DNA of 64,000 nucleotides from Pseudomonas asgharzadehiana (GTDB taxonomy: Bacteria; Pseudomonadota; Gammaproteobacteria; Pseudomonadales; Pseudomonadaceae). Below, piece after piece: positions 9,062 through 17,528 of this stretch. How positions within the stretch are numbered: the first letter of the stretch is position 1; every line of letters begins with the position of its first letter. The position numbers and the translations under genes are program-made. The notes below the pieces were generated by a model, which worked only from the letters and a program-made list of their open reading frames with translations, did not search any database and had not been told where the DNA came from. Location: positions 2,294,001 through 2,358,000 of the forward strand of contig NZ_CP077079.1 of assembly GCF_019139815.1 (NCBI RefSeq), in the 5' to 3' direction.

Positions 9062-9090
9062 GTGAAGCGCTTGCAGCAGTGAGGTAACGA

Positions 9091-10053
9091 TCAAGCTCCA
9101 TCGTTCATGCATCGCGAGTCATCCATTCCCGTCTGCTTCCGTTGCTGCTCCAGGTTGAGCACATACTCCGAAGCGCATCGGGCCTGGCCACTGGCGCGGA
9201 AAATCGCGCGGTTGTCAGCCTTGAGCAGGCCGAGCCAGGAGTCGATATAGCCCTCGTGCCGAAGCTCTCCCCGTATACCGGCGTAGGCACATAAAAAAGC
9301 GGCGCCCATTTCGGCGATCAACTCTTCAAATGCATAGCCTGGCGAGCCAAATGGACCAGGAGAGGTCACGCCTTCGCGCTGCAATCGAGAGTGGTGTCCG
9401 GTCCAATGCGTCAGCTCGTGAAGTGCAGTGGCGTAGTATCCACCTTGATCGTGGAATTGCGACTTTGTCGGCAGTTGGATGAGATCCCTGATCGGGTGGT
9501 AAAAGGCTTCGTCGGCAGATCGATGAATGATGATTGCGCCCGAACGTAACAACAGATTTTCCGCAGCGCCGTTGGGGAAGAAGGGATCGCTCGGTTCTGT
9601 CTCGAGCACGGTTTCGTTGAGCGTTTCGAGCCCTTCCGTTTGCTCGATGTTGAACAGAAAATGCGTCTTGAGAATGCCAAAGTGAGCGACCTTGGGCTGA
9701 CCGTTTTCATCGAGTACGGGTTGACCTGACTCGGTCTGTTCCTCGCGCTCCATCGGCTTGTAGAGCACTGCCAGGGTGCTGTGCTCACCCTTACGAATAT
9801 GCCCGCCGGCTTTTTTGGCTTGATTGAAGGTCAGCCAGCGATCTTGAGTGAACCCCTGCAACCTAGCCTCGGCCCAGAGCAACGGTAAATTGATGCCCGA
9901 ATAGGGACGCTGCGTGACGGCGTTGATGGGATAGGGTTGGTGATGACCGACGTCAGTTGAGCCACTTGAGGACCAGGGCTTGATCCAGGGCGCTACGCCT
10001 TGGTCTAACGCGGCAACAATTTTGTCAGTCACGTCTTGATAGATATTACGCAT
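9091..10053 (-). CDS. ardC: ArdC-family antirestriction protein, zincin-like
   Basis: A 320-residue protein. The N-terminal ssDNA-binding domain begins MRNIYQDVTDKIVAALDQG, with the family pattern APWIKPW and INLPLLW. The C-terminal metallopeptidase-like domain has HELTHW (212-217) and EELIAEMGAAF from 243, the zinc-binding pair of histidines plus glutamate. ArdC proteins protect incoming DNA from host restriction during conjugation. ATG 10053 is chosen for GAGGA 8 bases upstream; an extension to 10134 lacks a site. A GC hairpin at 10094-10109 begins 41 nt upstream of the ATG, the same offset as in three other genes here. The gene ends at a strong terminator. Confidence 0.9.
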   Translation of the reverse strand: MRNIYQDVTDKIVAALDQGVAPWIKPWSSSGSTDVGHHQPYPINAVTQRPYSGINLPLLWAEARLQGFTQDRWLTFNQAKKAGGHIRKGEHSTLAVLYKPMEREEQTESGQPVLDENGQPKVAHFGILKTHFLFNIEQTEGLETLNETVLETEPSDPFFPNGAAENLLLRSGAIIIHRSADEAFYHPIRDLIQLPTKSQFHDQGGYYATALHELTHWTGHHSRLQREGVTSPGPFGSPGYAFEELIAEMGAAFLCAYAGIRGELRHEGYIDSWLGLLKADNRAIFRASGQARCASEYVLNLEQQRKQTGMDDSRCMNDGA

Positions 10054-10093
10054 GGCATTTTCCTCGGAGAAAACGGAGGAACGCCTTTCCCGT

Positions 10094-10109
10094 CGGGGAG
10101 GGTTCCCCG
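10094..10109 (-). promoter_or_regulatory. Leader hairpin 41 nt before ardC start
   Basis: CGGGGA and TCCCCG pair around a 4-base loop. Its near foot is 41 nt from the A of the ardC ATG, outside the ribosome site. See matching hairpins at 10556, 42921 and 43931. Confidence 0.5.
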
Positions 10110-10185
10110 GTGGGTGTTGGTTGGAATGGCGCAATACCGCGCACCGTTTGAGTGTGAATCGGCGGCCGGGTATGGCCGTTTGCGT

Positions 10186-10515
10186 TTAGCGTTGTTGCTC
10201 TTCCGCAAGCGCTATCAGCAAGGCGTTAGGTTGGTCTGATGCCTGAAGCAGGCTGAGGCTCAGTCGCAGTAATGGCTCATGATCTGCATCACTCGCTGAG
10301 CCGAACTTGGCTACCTCGAACACCACGTAGGGTGTGTTTGGATCGGCCAGGTGAGCTTTGAAGGCTGCGCGTACGACGTTGCTCAGCCTATCGAGCTGCA
10401 GCTTTTCAGGATGACTTGAACCATCGAGCAATACTGCGTGTTGCCACGCGTCTGGAGTGAACACAACGGGCAAGCGCAGAGTGTTCAGTGCTTTGCTTGT
10501 GAGTGAGTCGGACAT
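10186..10515 (-). CDS. Unknown small protein behind a structured leader
   Basis: A 109-residue protein beginning MSDSLTSKALNTLRLPVVF. Start chosen at ATG 10515 with GGAGG 6 bases upstream; the longer frame to 10695 runs through the structured leader and is not coding. No signal peptide or membrane segment. It probably forms an operon with ardC (gap 132 bases, no terminator seen), so a role in establishment or antirestriction is plausible but not shown. Upstream lie a GC hairpin at a fixed 41-nt offset and then the large structured element at 10611-10769. Family not recognised. Confidence 0.7.
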   Translation of the reverse strand: MSDSLTSKALNTLRLPVVFTPDAWQHAVLLDGSSHPEKLQLDRLSNVVRAAFKAHLADPNTPYVVFEVAKFGSASDADHEPLLRLSLSLLQASDQPNALLIALAEEQQR

Positions 10516-10555
10516 GGTGTGCCTCCGTTGATAGCGCGAAGAAACCTGTCCCATA

Positions 10556-10572
10556 GGGGAAAGAATTTCCCC
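10556..10572 (-). promoter_or_regulatory. Leader hairpin 41 nt before the 10515 start
   Basis: A perfect stem GGGGAAA / TTTCCCC with a 3-base loop. The near foot is exactly 41 nt from the start codon. There is no T-run, so it is not a simple terminator. Confidence 0.5.
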
Positions 10573-10610
10573 GCAGTGGGTTGAAGAAAAGCAAGAGGGT
10601 TTGGGACGAG

Positions 10611-10769
10611 CCGAGCTCGAAAGACGCTCGGGAGAGCAGTAGGCGTTCATCACCCGTGAAACGTGATCGTGCGAGCCACCGAACGCTAATCGCACTTGGG
10701 CGGAACCATCACCGGAGTGACGTAGCTTTGAAGGCTCTGGCTACCTGGGAAGGTGCTGTCGATAACAGC
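10611..10769 (-). ncRNA. Structured leader RNA, copy 1 (DUF3577-motif-like)
   Basis: Read on either strand this segment pairs into a chain of stems shared with 44058-44215: GCTGT/ACAGC (10755-10769), GTAGC/GCTAC, TCAC/GTGA, GTGCGA/TCGCAC (10669-10674 with 10690-10695) and CCGAGC/GCTCGG (10611-10631). The loop GAACGC (10681-10686) can pair with GCGTTC (10643-10648) as a pseudoknot; the other copy has GAATGC/GCATTC, a compensatory change. It lies upstream of the leftward 10515 gene and ardC. I recall a published 'DUF3577' RNA motif; copy 2 lies upstream of a DUF3577 gene, so both may belong to it. Confidence 0.7.
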
Positions 10770-10966
10770 GATCCGTACCCTCTATGTAGCTGGATGATAT
10801 GGATGGGTCAACGGCCTTAAAGGCACTGTTGTACGAGGTGCGTCTTCTGTCTTCCAGTGAAGATTTTTCGACCGAACAAGCTGATAAACGGTTAAGCATG
10901 GGCGGTTTTCAGTAGTAGGCTGTAATCTCGATTTTCACAGGAATACGCTCAGAAGAGGGCGCAATC

Positions 10967-11365
10967 ATGCCGGCTCAGCAGCCACTTCAAATCTCCCGCG
11001 CACACCGCTGGGCATATGCATGCGGTATGTCGGTAAAACGTGTTTATCGCAGGTTGAAAGGATTTGAATCTCGTGTGGCTAAACGTGCGGTGGCGACAGG
11101 TATGCCCGCGGGGGGGCTATTGGTTCGTGGAGGCTTTCTGGTTACGAAGCTGGCACTCATTCTTGGGCTGCTCTTTATCGGTTTCTGGTTGGTCGCTTCT
11201 GTGGTAACGATGATTGCTGTGATTGGACTTCTGGTGTCCAAGGCTGCCATTGATGGGGATCTTAAAGAGGCGGAAACAGGACCAGATTATCTCGGTGCCG
11301 ACCTCTACATCGGTGACTTCGATGACAACGGGCACTACATCGGCGATAGCAAGTCATCTAACTGA
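10967..11365 (+). CDS. DUF3742 family ICE membrane protein
   Basis: A 132-residue protein matching DUF3742, a family found in ICEs of this class. Features: basic start HRWAYACGMSVKRVYRRLKGFE, a strongly hydrophobic segment LALILGLLFIGFWLVASVV (about 61-79) with a second short one after it, and a C-terminal soluble tail DFDDNGHYIGD. Function unknown. Start ATG 10967 follows AGAGGG at a suitable distance. It converges on the TraG-like gene and overlaps its 3' end by 12 bases, so the two transcripts meet here without an intergenic terminator. Confidence 0.8.
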   Translation: MPAQQPLQISRAHRWAYACGMSVKRVYRRLKGFESRVAKRAVATGMPAGGLLVRGGFLVTKLALILGLLFIGFWLVASVVTMIAVIGLLVSKAAIDGDLKEAETGPDYLGADLYIGDFDDNGHYIGDSKSSN

Positions 11366-12895
11366 GCGCTTAGCAGCCCCGATTATTTGATCCGTACCTT
11401 TGCTTGCTGAATCACTTGCGGCTTTGCTGCCATTGGCCAACATGCCTTGAATCCCATTTCCTACTGCATATCCCGTCCAGCTCATGGCTCCAAGGAACAA
11501 CATCGGCAGTACGATGAACATCGCCCCCATCGCATACTCAATCACCTGCGCCGTGACGGTTCCGTCCATAAAGCCGGATGTGGGTAGGGATAACAGCACC
11601 TGATTGGACGCCGACACCTGGTTGTACAAGGTATCGAGCATGCTGGAGTCGACCCAACGGGCCAGCTCCCACCAGAAGGTCAGCATGTGCAGCGTGAACA
11701 GCGCGAACGTCACCGTCATGACGGTCTTTAGCTGGTAGGTACTGACCAGCAGGATCAGCGGCAAGCTGATTATGACGCCCATGATCAGGAAAGCCTGCAC
11801 CATCGGCAGAGCGGCGCGTAGCGCGTTCATCGCCGGGAAATTGCTGAAGGAGCCGAGAGCCAGCCCAGTGTTGGTGGCCAGGTTGTTGAGCCCCTGATTG
11901 ATCGACCCACCGCGAGCACTGGAGCCATAGTCCTGGTACACCTGTCCGGGCGACATGGACATCGATTGTTGGCGCGGGCTGACCAGTTCGCGCAGGGTGG
12001 CATCCTCGATTTCGTTGCTTGAGCGGCCAGTCAACCAGCCTTTCAGCTGAGTCAGCAGCGAAGGATCGACTTGCTCGATCAAGCGCTCTCGCAACCCGAC
12101 ACTGCTGTCATTCCACCACTGTTTGCAAGTGGGGTAGCCCGCCCCATTCTCTAGTCGTGGCAAGGAAACATCGCGGGTTTCATCATAGGGCCAACTGACT
12201 CGCGGTGTCCGTGAGCGATCAGTGTCGTAGTAGCCCGGAGTGTCGAGAAAATAGCTTGAGCCGATCCAGGACGCATCACGACTTTGTGCCTTGTCCAGCT
12301 GCGGACGATTGGTGAACAGCCGAGAGCGGGAATAGCCGTAGCAGTCGCGAGTAAAATCGGCGACTTCCTGTAGCAACACTTGGTTATCAATGCGAGAACT
12401 GTCGATCTCCATGCGCATCTGTCGGATGTCCGGTGCGCAGGGAATGGAGGCGGTGGCCGCTGCGGTCACTCCTTTACTCAAGGCGTGCACCAGAAACCAC
12501 CAGATTGGCACGTTGGCAGAGCGTTCTCCGATGGTGTTGAAAGTGGTACCCCAGGCGGTTTCCGCTGGCTTGGCCACGCTGACACCGCAGCGTTGGCTCG
12601 CTGCATCGTCGAACGCCATTGAAGCGAGGTTTAGCGGAAAGACCGGCGCGCAGCCGAACAATACGACAATGTAGGCCAGCCAAAGCCGGTTCTCGATTCG
12701 AGGTACCGAGAGCAATCCTTTGTTGCCTTCATCCGCGCCTTGCTGACGGGCCGACAACCATTCTTGCAAGATGATTGCACCAAAGGGGGCGGCGAACAGG
12801 CCAGTATCGGACAGGACGTTCCAGATACCGTTGTTGATGATCCAGGCCAGCAGCGAGAGGTAAAACTCCAGGTAGCTGTTGGTGCTCATGAGCAT
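11354..12895 (-). CDS. traG: TraG N-terminal-like mating-pair stabilisation protein
   Basis: A 513-residue integral membrane protein. Hydrophobic segments occur near 17-40, 65-85 and in a cluster at about 355-480 (SLPLILLVSTYQLKTVMTV, LPMLFLGAMSWTGYAVGN). The sequence fits the ICE proteins annotated as conjugal transfer TraG N-terminal domain, which stabilise mating pairs at the inner membrane. Start ATG 12895 has GAGGT 8 bases upstream. It is the last gene of leftward T4SS block 1 and follows two genes with short gaps, so one operon is likely. The 3' end overlaps the convergent DUF3742 gene. Confidence 0.85.
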   Translation of the reverse strand: MLMSTNSYLEFYLSLLAWIINNGIWNVLSDTGLFAAPFGAIILQEWLSARQQGADEGNKGLLSVPRIENRLWLAYIVVLFGCAPVFPLNLASMAFDDAASQRCGVSVAKPAETAWGTTFNTIGERSANVPIWWFLVHALSKGVTAAATASIPCAPDIRQMRMEIDSSRIDNQVLLQEVADFTRDCYGYSRSRLFTNRPQLDKAQSRDASWIGSSYFLDTPGYYDTDRSRTPRVSWPYDETRDVSLPRLENGAGYPTCKQWWNDSSVGLRERLIEQVDPSLLTQLKGWLTGRSSNEIEDATLRELVSPRQQSMSMSPGQVYQDYGSSARGGSINQGLNNLATNTGLALGSFSNFPAMNALRAALPMVQAFLIMGVIISLPLILLVSTYQLKTVMTVTFALFTLHMLTFWWELARWVDSSMLDTLYNQVSASNQVLLSLPTSGFMDGTVTAQVIEYAMGAMFIVLPMLFLGAMSWTGYAVGNGIQGMLANGSKAASDSASKGTDQIIGAAKRSVR

Positions 12896-12905
12896 GGTAG
12901 TGACC

Positions 12906-13214
12906 TCACAACCGAGTGAGCTCGACGCAGGTAAAGAGCAAGAGCCCTAATGTCCCGGCGCGCTTCACGCGCAGTCGGTCCTGAGGTCGATGTCGATAGC
13001 GCCTCAGCAGGTCCCACCAGAGTGCTAATAGGACGCCGTAGAGCAAGGCTCGCCACCACCGCAGGTAAGGCCGTATCGATTCCAAGGCTTGCTGCCAGAC
13101 CTCGAAACTGCCCAGCGCAGTGCGGCCGATCCAGGCGATCAGTGCGGCGGTCAGGATCATCCCTGCGGCGATCCCTAGACTTGAAAGCAAAGTGAATAGC
13201 AGTGAGCGTTTCAT
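12906..13214 (-). CDS. Small membrane protein of the conjugation operon
   Basis: A 102-residue protein with hydrophobic segments near 8-32, 54-68 and 86-98 and a basic segment RRYRHRPQDRLRVKR between the last two. No family name comes to mind, but a small membrane protein in this slot between the PFL_4711 homologue and TraG is usual in PFGI-1-type ICEs. Gaps of 3 and 10 bases to its neighbours indicate translation from one message. Function unknown, probably an inner-membrane T4SS component. Confidence 0.65.
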   Translation of the reverse strand: MKRSLLFTLLSSLGIAAGMILTAALIAWIGRTALGSFEVWQQALESIRPYLRWWRALLYGVLLALWWDLLRRYRHRPQDRLRVKRAGTLGLLLFTCVELTRL

Positions 13215-13217
13215 GGC

Positions 13218-14600
13218 TCACTTGCGCCTGGCGTCAGCGTCGTTGAGTCGGCCAGGTTCGGGGTCGCCTTGCTCGACGGTGCGCGACGCATCGGCACCTC
13301 CGGCATGTCGATCGAGCACGAGGCTGGCGGTATTGGTTGTGAGCATCTGCCGGACCTGCAACTCGGTTTGTAGCAGGCGTATCTCGCGCTCCAGTGTGTC
13401 GATGTTTTTCGTCAAGGCCATTTGGGCCGGTTCGGCGGAAGCGATGTTAGGTTCGTGGCTGCCTGCCAGCAGCGTGCGCAATAGCAGGAGCGCTTTGTCG
13501 AGCACGCTGGATAGAGCCGTCTCACTGGCCAGGCGCCGCGCCAGGATTTCCTGATCAGGATCGTCGCGCAGGGCTTCGATCACCCCCCGGGTCACCGGCA
13601 GCATCGGGCTGGAGGCTTTGCTCAGATTGTCAGGGCTAGGCGGAAGAGAACCGGACAGTAATCCTTGCAGGGTCTTGAGGTGTTCACTGTAGGCCTCCTG
13701 TATTAGCGGCGTCAGTCCGCTGCCAGCGGTAGCCCGTAGAGTCTCGCAGGTGTCGCAGGTCGCGACTTCGGTCTCGCCCAACACTCGAACAGCCCATTCG
13801 GATTCCTCTTGGGGTGAGGTCCATGCCTGGCAAATAGCGCCGCCCAGGCAATCACTGCTACTGATCGAGGCGCTGTCATCCACGGACCGGTTATGTAGCA
13901 GGTTGTAGCCCGCGCGCACCACATCGGAGGTTGCCCGGATGGGTGTTTGTCCGCTACCTCCAGCCTTCTGCCCGCCGACCCATGACACCCCATTATTGCC
14001 GTTACGGGCCTCGGTGTTTTTCACCGCGGCCACCGCATCACCGCCGGTTTGTTCGAGGTTGCCCTGCATCTCCTGGTTCTTGGCCAATGCGCCCCAGCCG
14101 GCTTGGCCGACCTTGTCAGCCATCTTCTCGGCCATGGCCTGGCAGGTCAGTTTGGAACGGTCGAAGTCGATGCGCCCTTGCATCACCCCGTTACTCAACA
14201 ACTCATAAAGCCCGGGGTTGGCGCGCTGGATGATCAACGCAGGCAGCGACATCACCGCTTGGGTCGCGTTCTGCACAATGCTGCCCATGATCTGCTGGAA
14301 CCCTTCGGTGACGCCGTTCAACTGGTTTTGCAAGGTGTTGGTGAGGCTCATGTTTCCGCACATCATGTTCGCCTGCCAGGATCCGCCGACTCCGAGACCG
14401 TTGGGGCGATAGAGTGAGCTCGGCGAGCCCGCTGCCGAGCCACCACCTATGGTGTACATCACCCTGTCGTCGAGCACTTCACCTTGAGTGCCTAGACGGT
14501 AATCGTCCTCGGCGGCGTCGGCATGCGTGGCCAAGGCGAGCAGTCCGCAGAGCAACAAACCCATCGGGCCCAACCAGGGTTTTGCAATATGCCTACTCAT
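13218..14600 (-). CDS. ICE protein, PFL_4711 family (TraH-like position)
   Basis: A 460-residue exported protein. The signal peptide is clear (MSRHIAKPWLGPMGLLLCGLLALATHADA, cut near 29). The mature part contains MMCGNMSLTNTLQNQLNG and the CxxC pair CDTCETL near 280, fitting the TIGR03755 family of periplasmic ICE transfer proteins. It lies directly after the PFL_4710 homologue, overlapping it by 4 bases, as in related elements. Likely role: assembly of the outer part of the conjugation apparatus. The C-terminal ~100 residues form a heptad-rich helix (NIDTLEREIRLLQTELQVRQ). Confidence 0.88.
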   Translation of the reverse strand: MSRHIAKPWLGPMGLLLCGLLALATHADAAEDDYRLGTQGEVLDDRVMYTIGGGSAAGSPSSLYRPNGLGVGGSWQANMMCGNMSLTNTLQNQLNGVTEGFQQIMGSIVQNATQAVMSLPALIIQRANPGLYELLSNGVMQGRIDFDRSKLTCQAMAEKMADKVGQAGWGALAKNQEMQGNLEQTGGDAVAAVKNTEARNGNNGVSWVGGQKAGGSGQTPIRATSDVVRAGYNLLHNRSVDDSASISSSDCLGGAICQAWTSPQEESEWAVRVLGETEVATCDTCETLRATAGSGLTPLIQEAYSEHLKTLQGLLSGSLPPSPDNLSKASSPMLPVTRGVIEALRDDPDQEILARRLASETALSSVLDKALLLLRTLLAGSHEPNIASAEPAQMALTKNIDTLEREIRLLQTELQVRQMLTTNTASLVLDRHAGGADASRTVEQGDPEPGRLNDADARRK

Positions 14601-15553
14601 GAAGCACCACCTTCGAAGTCGATGCTGAACAAGAAGGTCTGTCCCTCACGCTTGCAGCAGCTATAAGGACGCCAGAGCGACCAGGCGTAGCCGCCATCCG
14701 CGCTCTGCACCGGATCGCTGGGGAAGATGGCACATGTGGGTTGAACCAGGGGGGAGAGCAATTGCCATTTATGGGTCGAAGCATCGTTTTCAACGATTGG
14801 GCCAGGCGGCCAATAACCGTCGCGTGGTACGGGTATGAGTGGGACATACACGTGCGGTTGCCAGTTGCGGGTAATGACATCGCCCGCCCGCTGCGCCATC
14901 ACTGCAGCGGCTTTGAAGTCGTCGGGTTGTACCAGAAATCCTTGCCGGGGATAGACGTTGCCCCACATATTCCCCGCGAGCTGACGACCGATCTCACGGA
15001 CTCCCGGTAAGAGCGACTCGGGATAAAGGCTTTCCGGGATGCCATGACGCCAGGCCAGTGAGTCCAAAGTGCTCAGGTAGTAGGGCATGAACGCAGTGGC
15101 ACCGCTGGCGCAGGCATAGCCGGATTGCGAGGCAAGTTGTGTGGCGGCCCAACCACCGGGATGGCCGATACCGTCAACGTTTTTGAAACGAGGCAGGTTG
15201 TCGCGTTGCGTGTTTGGCGTGATCAGGTTTCCGCCACCTTCCGCACCGCTGGTGGGAGAGGAGAGCGCGGCCATCTCGGTCCAAGGATTGGCACCAGTGG
15301 TGGCATAGCTCGAGACCACCAGCTCAGGAATGAAGTGACGAACCTTGGTTGAGGTTTTCACAGTGCAGCCGAAGGGGGTGCAGAGCAACCAAAAGCAGAT
15401 GCCGACGACCTTGTATTCGAGACAGTCCGGCGTGAGCACGGAGGCGGCAATGCTGCCGGTATCCAACGCTACGCTTGGCCCGGATGCCAGCAGAATGCTC
15501 AGCACCAAAGGATGCAACTTCTGGGACGGAATGTGCGGGCAGGCAGCAGACAT
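14597..15553 (-). CDS. ICE protein, PFL_4710 family (TraU-like)
   Basis: A 318-residue exported protein with a signal peptide (LHPLVLSILLASGPSVALD) and many cysteines, including CFWLLCTPFGC near 53-63 and CC near 300, typical of TraU-like periplasmic transfer proteins whose folding depends on disulfides. It fits the TIGR03756 family. It overlaps PFL_4711 by 4 bases. In related ICEs the genes just upstream are PFL_4707 to 4709, one of them thioredoxin/DsbC-like; here they are absent and a regulator and toxin-antitoxin cluster stands instead, so the oxidoreductase must come from elsewhere. Confidence 0.88.
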   Translation of the reverse strand: MSAACPHIPSQKLHPLVLSILLASGPSVALDTGSIAASVLTPDCLEYKVVGICFWLLCTPFGCTVKTSTKVRHFIPELVVSSYATTGANPWTEMAALSSPTSGAEGGGNLITPNTQRDNLPRFKNVDGIGHPGGWAATQLASQSGYACASGATAFMPYYLSTLDSLAWRHGIPESLYPESLLPGVREIGRQLAGNMWGNVYPRQGFLVQPDDFKAAAVMAQRAGDVITRNWQPHVYVPLIPVPRDGYWPPGPIVENDASTHKWQLLSPLVQPTCAIFPSDPVQSADGGYAWSLWRPYSCCKREGQTFLFSIDFEGGAS

Positions 15554-15653
15554 GATCCTGGCTCTGGGTGTATGGCCTGGACAGGTTCGATAATCGAGAG
15601 AGGGGTGTCAGTGAGAAAGCCGAACGTAGGATCGTCGGTTTATCGGCAGAGGG

Positions 15654-15908
15654 TCATTCAGCGTTCAGCGTACGAGCAAGCGCGTCAGACTCAATGAGCA
15701 GTTGGTCCGTTTTGATCTCGAAAATATTGGCGAGCTTGCAGAGGACCAATAACGACGGGTTGCCTACCCCTCGTTCGATTTGACTCACATAGGTACGATC
15801 CACCTCGGCCATGAGCGCCAATTGCTCCTGGGTAAGGTTCTTCACACGCCGCATCGAGCGGATGTTTTCCGCCAGTTGCAGACGAAGCTGTTCGTAGTCT
15901 TGAGTCAT
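15654..15908 (-). CDS. XRE-family transcriptional regulator
   Basis: An 84-residue single-domain helix-turn-helix protein. LAENIRSMRRVKNLTQEQLALMAEVDRTYVSQIERGVGNPSL covers the Cro/C1-type DNA-binding fold, with the recognition helix at about 38-48. Such regulators control conjugation or toxin-antitoxin genes. It is transcribed toward the PFL_4710 gene with a 100-base gap and is divergent from the QslA-like gene across 158 bases (15909-16066), where both promoters must lie. Start ATG 15908 is the first in frame. Confidence 0.88.
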   Translation of the reverse strand: MTQDYEQLRLQLAENIRSMRRVKNLTQEQLALMAEVDRTYVSQIERGVGNPSLLVLCKLANIFEIKTDQLLIESDALARTLNAE

Positions 15909-16066
15909 GCGCGCAAACTGCGCCTTGAGGGACTCTCAATCCACGGGATATAGTCTACATTGGCTCTGATTCGGGCTTTTTTGATGCTTAAGCCGAGTGT
16001 CAATTTTGTTTCTATGCTGCTTAGAACAGACCGAGCATTAATAAATAATCGAAAGCTAAGGTGTCT

Positions 16067-16324
16067 ATGGACGAAAATTACGTTTCAATTCCGGCGGCGG
16101 ACGGCTGCCCGAGCCTTTTGACACCGTGGGGCAGCGAATTTGCGCCTATGATCGAACGTGGCGTGCAATGCGCCCAGGCCTGGCTTAATACACCCGGTGA
16201 CGTACCGCTGTGGTGGGAACTGGCGCAGGCACGGAAGACCTGTCCTGCAGGAGACTGCCAGGATGCCTTCGAAGCCGGTTTTTTATTGAGAATTCAGCAA
16301 AGGCTTCGGAGCGTGTCATCGTAA
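16067..16324 (+). CDS. QslA-like small protein (LasR antiactivator domain?)
   Basis: An 85-residue soluble protein with a tryptophan-rich core: LLTPWGSEFAPMIERGVQC, AWLNTPGDVPLWWELAQAR, and FEAGFLLRIQQRL at the end. I recall this pattern from small Pseudomonas ICE proteins annotated with the LasR-specific antiactivator QslA domain; that is family memory, not proof of anti-quorum function. ATG 16067 is preferred over GTG 16061 because TAAGG precedes it at a usable distance. First gene of a rightward insertion facing against the T4SS operon. Confidence 0.55.
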   Translation: MDENYVSIPAADGCPSLLTPWGSEFAPMIERGVQCAQAWLNTPGDVPLWWELAQARKTCPAGDCQDAFEAGFLLRIQQRLRSVSS

Positions 16325-16512
16325 CCATACGGCTCCCGGTCCTGGTGATATGGGCTTACGGCACGAAAATCTGTTGGAAGGTATGGTTCCAGGCTCCATT
16401 CCTCTAGAATGGAGATCTGACAGAAATGGCGTTGGTCTGTGATAAACAGATTTACATAGCTAGGATTCTGATAAGTGCAGATTCTGCACGCTCTGAGAAC
16501 GTGGAGCGCGGT

Positions 16513-16761
16513 ATGAAAGCCGACCAAGTGTTGAGTGACGATCTGGTGAGCCGACTGGAGGGTAAAATCCCAGCCATGGCTGAAGGTGCGATCAATACGG
16601 CCTATATCAACGCGCTGGCGGCCGGACGCAGCGTGATGGAAGTCATGGACGGCCAGCTCGTTGAGACGACTGCCGACGGTAAGCACAAGGTTATTCGAGT
16701 GGCCAAGCCCAAGCATAAAGTGACCTTGGGCGGGATTATCAAGGTGCACCGCTGCTCATGA
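16513..16761 (+). CDS. Antitoxin partner of the zeta-type toxin
   Basis: An 82-residue protein starting MKADQVLSDDLVSRLEGKI, with ATG 16513 chosen because GGAG lies 6 bases upstream. Helical N-terminal half, then a beta-rich basic end GKHKVIRVAKPKHKV. Its stop overlaps the start of the kinase-like toxin as ATGA, the usual coupling of antitoxin and toxin. It has no obvious DNA-binding motif, so I assign the antitoxin role from position and size only. Confidence 0.65.
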   Translation: MKADQVLSDDLVSRLEGKIPAMAEGAINTAYINALAAGRSVMEVMDGQLVETTADGKHKVIRVAKPKHKVTLGGIIKVHRCS

Positions 16762-17504
16762 CCGTCCCTCGGCTGAGGGTGTTTGCCGGCCCTAATGGTT
16801 CCGGTAAAAGCACAATGAAAAGTGCCGTCCCTTCCCACCTGATCGGGATCTACATCAACCCGGATGAAATCGAAAAGGCTGCCAAAGAGGGCGGACGCCT
16901 GGAATTCAGCGATTTTCAACTGGAAGTCGAAGGCGACGAGGTTCTCGGCTTTATCAAGGCGCACCGACTGATTCGGTCGACCCAGCTCGTTGAAGAGGCA
17001 TCCAATATAGACTTCAGCAATAACGGCCTGAATTTCCAGTCCGTCGCGATGAATTCCTATTTTGCTTCCGTGCTCTCTGATTTCATGCGGCACAAGCTCC
17101 TTGAAGCCCAGTTGTCTTTCACCTTCGAAACGGTGATGTCTAGCGAGGACAAAGTCGCTTTTATGCTTAAGGCAAAAGCGTCGGGATATCGAACCTACCT
17201 CTACTTTGTCGCCACTGAAGATCCTGACATCAATATCAACAGGGTCAAGAACCGTGTCGCGGCAGGTGGGCACCCAGTCCCCACGGAAAAAATTGTGCAG
17301 CGCTACGGTCGTTGCCTGAACCTATTGCCAGCAGCCATCGCAGCCTCGAACCGGGCTTATATCTTTGATAACTCCGGCGCTGATCTGGTGCTGCTCGCTG
17401 AAGTAACAGACGGGACTGACCTTGAATTCAGGGCTGATGAGATCCCTGACTGGTTCATGCAAGCCTACGTGGAGAAGGTGTTCAAGGATTTGCTGCCGAG
17501 TTGA
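16758..17504 (+). CDS. Zeta-toxin family P-loop kinase
   Basis: A 248-residue P-loop protein. Walker A is GPNGSGKST at 11-19; INPDEIEKAA and FTFETVMSS (near 131-139) match the zeta-toxin pattern, and a lid-like RVKNRVAAGGHPVP segment follows near 170. Zeta toxins phosphorylate UDP-N-acetylglucosamine and block wall synthesis; related small AAA proteins exist, so the substrate is not certain. It is coupled to the antitoxin by ATGA. The gene converges on traC with a 24-base gap. The pair probably stabilises the element, and lies inside the transfer operon region. Confidence 0.82.
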   Translation: MTVPRLRVFAGPNGSGKSTMKSAVPSHLIGIYINPDEIEKAAKEGGRLEFSDFQLEVEGDEVLGFIKAHRLIRSTQLVEEASNIDFSNNGLNFQSVAMNSYFASVLSDFMRHKLLEAQLSFTFETVMSSEDKVAFMLKAKASGYRTYLYFVATEDPDININRVKNRVAAGGHPVPTEKIVQRYGRCLNLLPAAIAASNRAYIFDNSGADLVLLAEVTDGTDLEFRADEIPDWFMQAYVEKVFKDLLPS

Positions 17505-17528
17505 TCGAAACCTAGGATCAGCTCCGTT

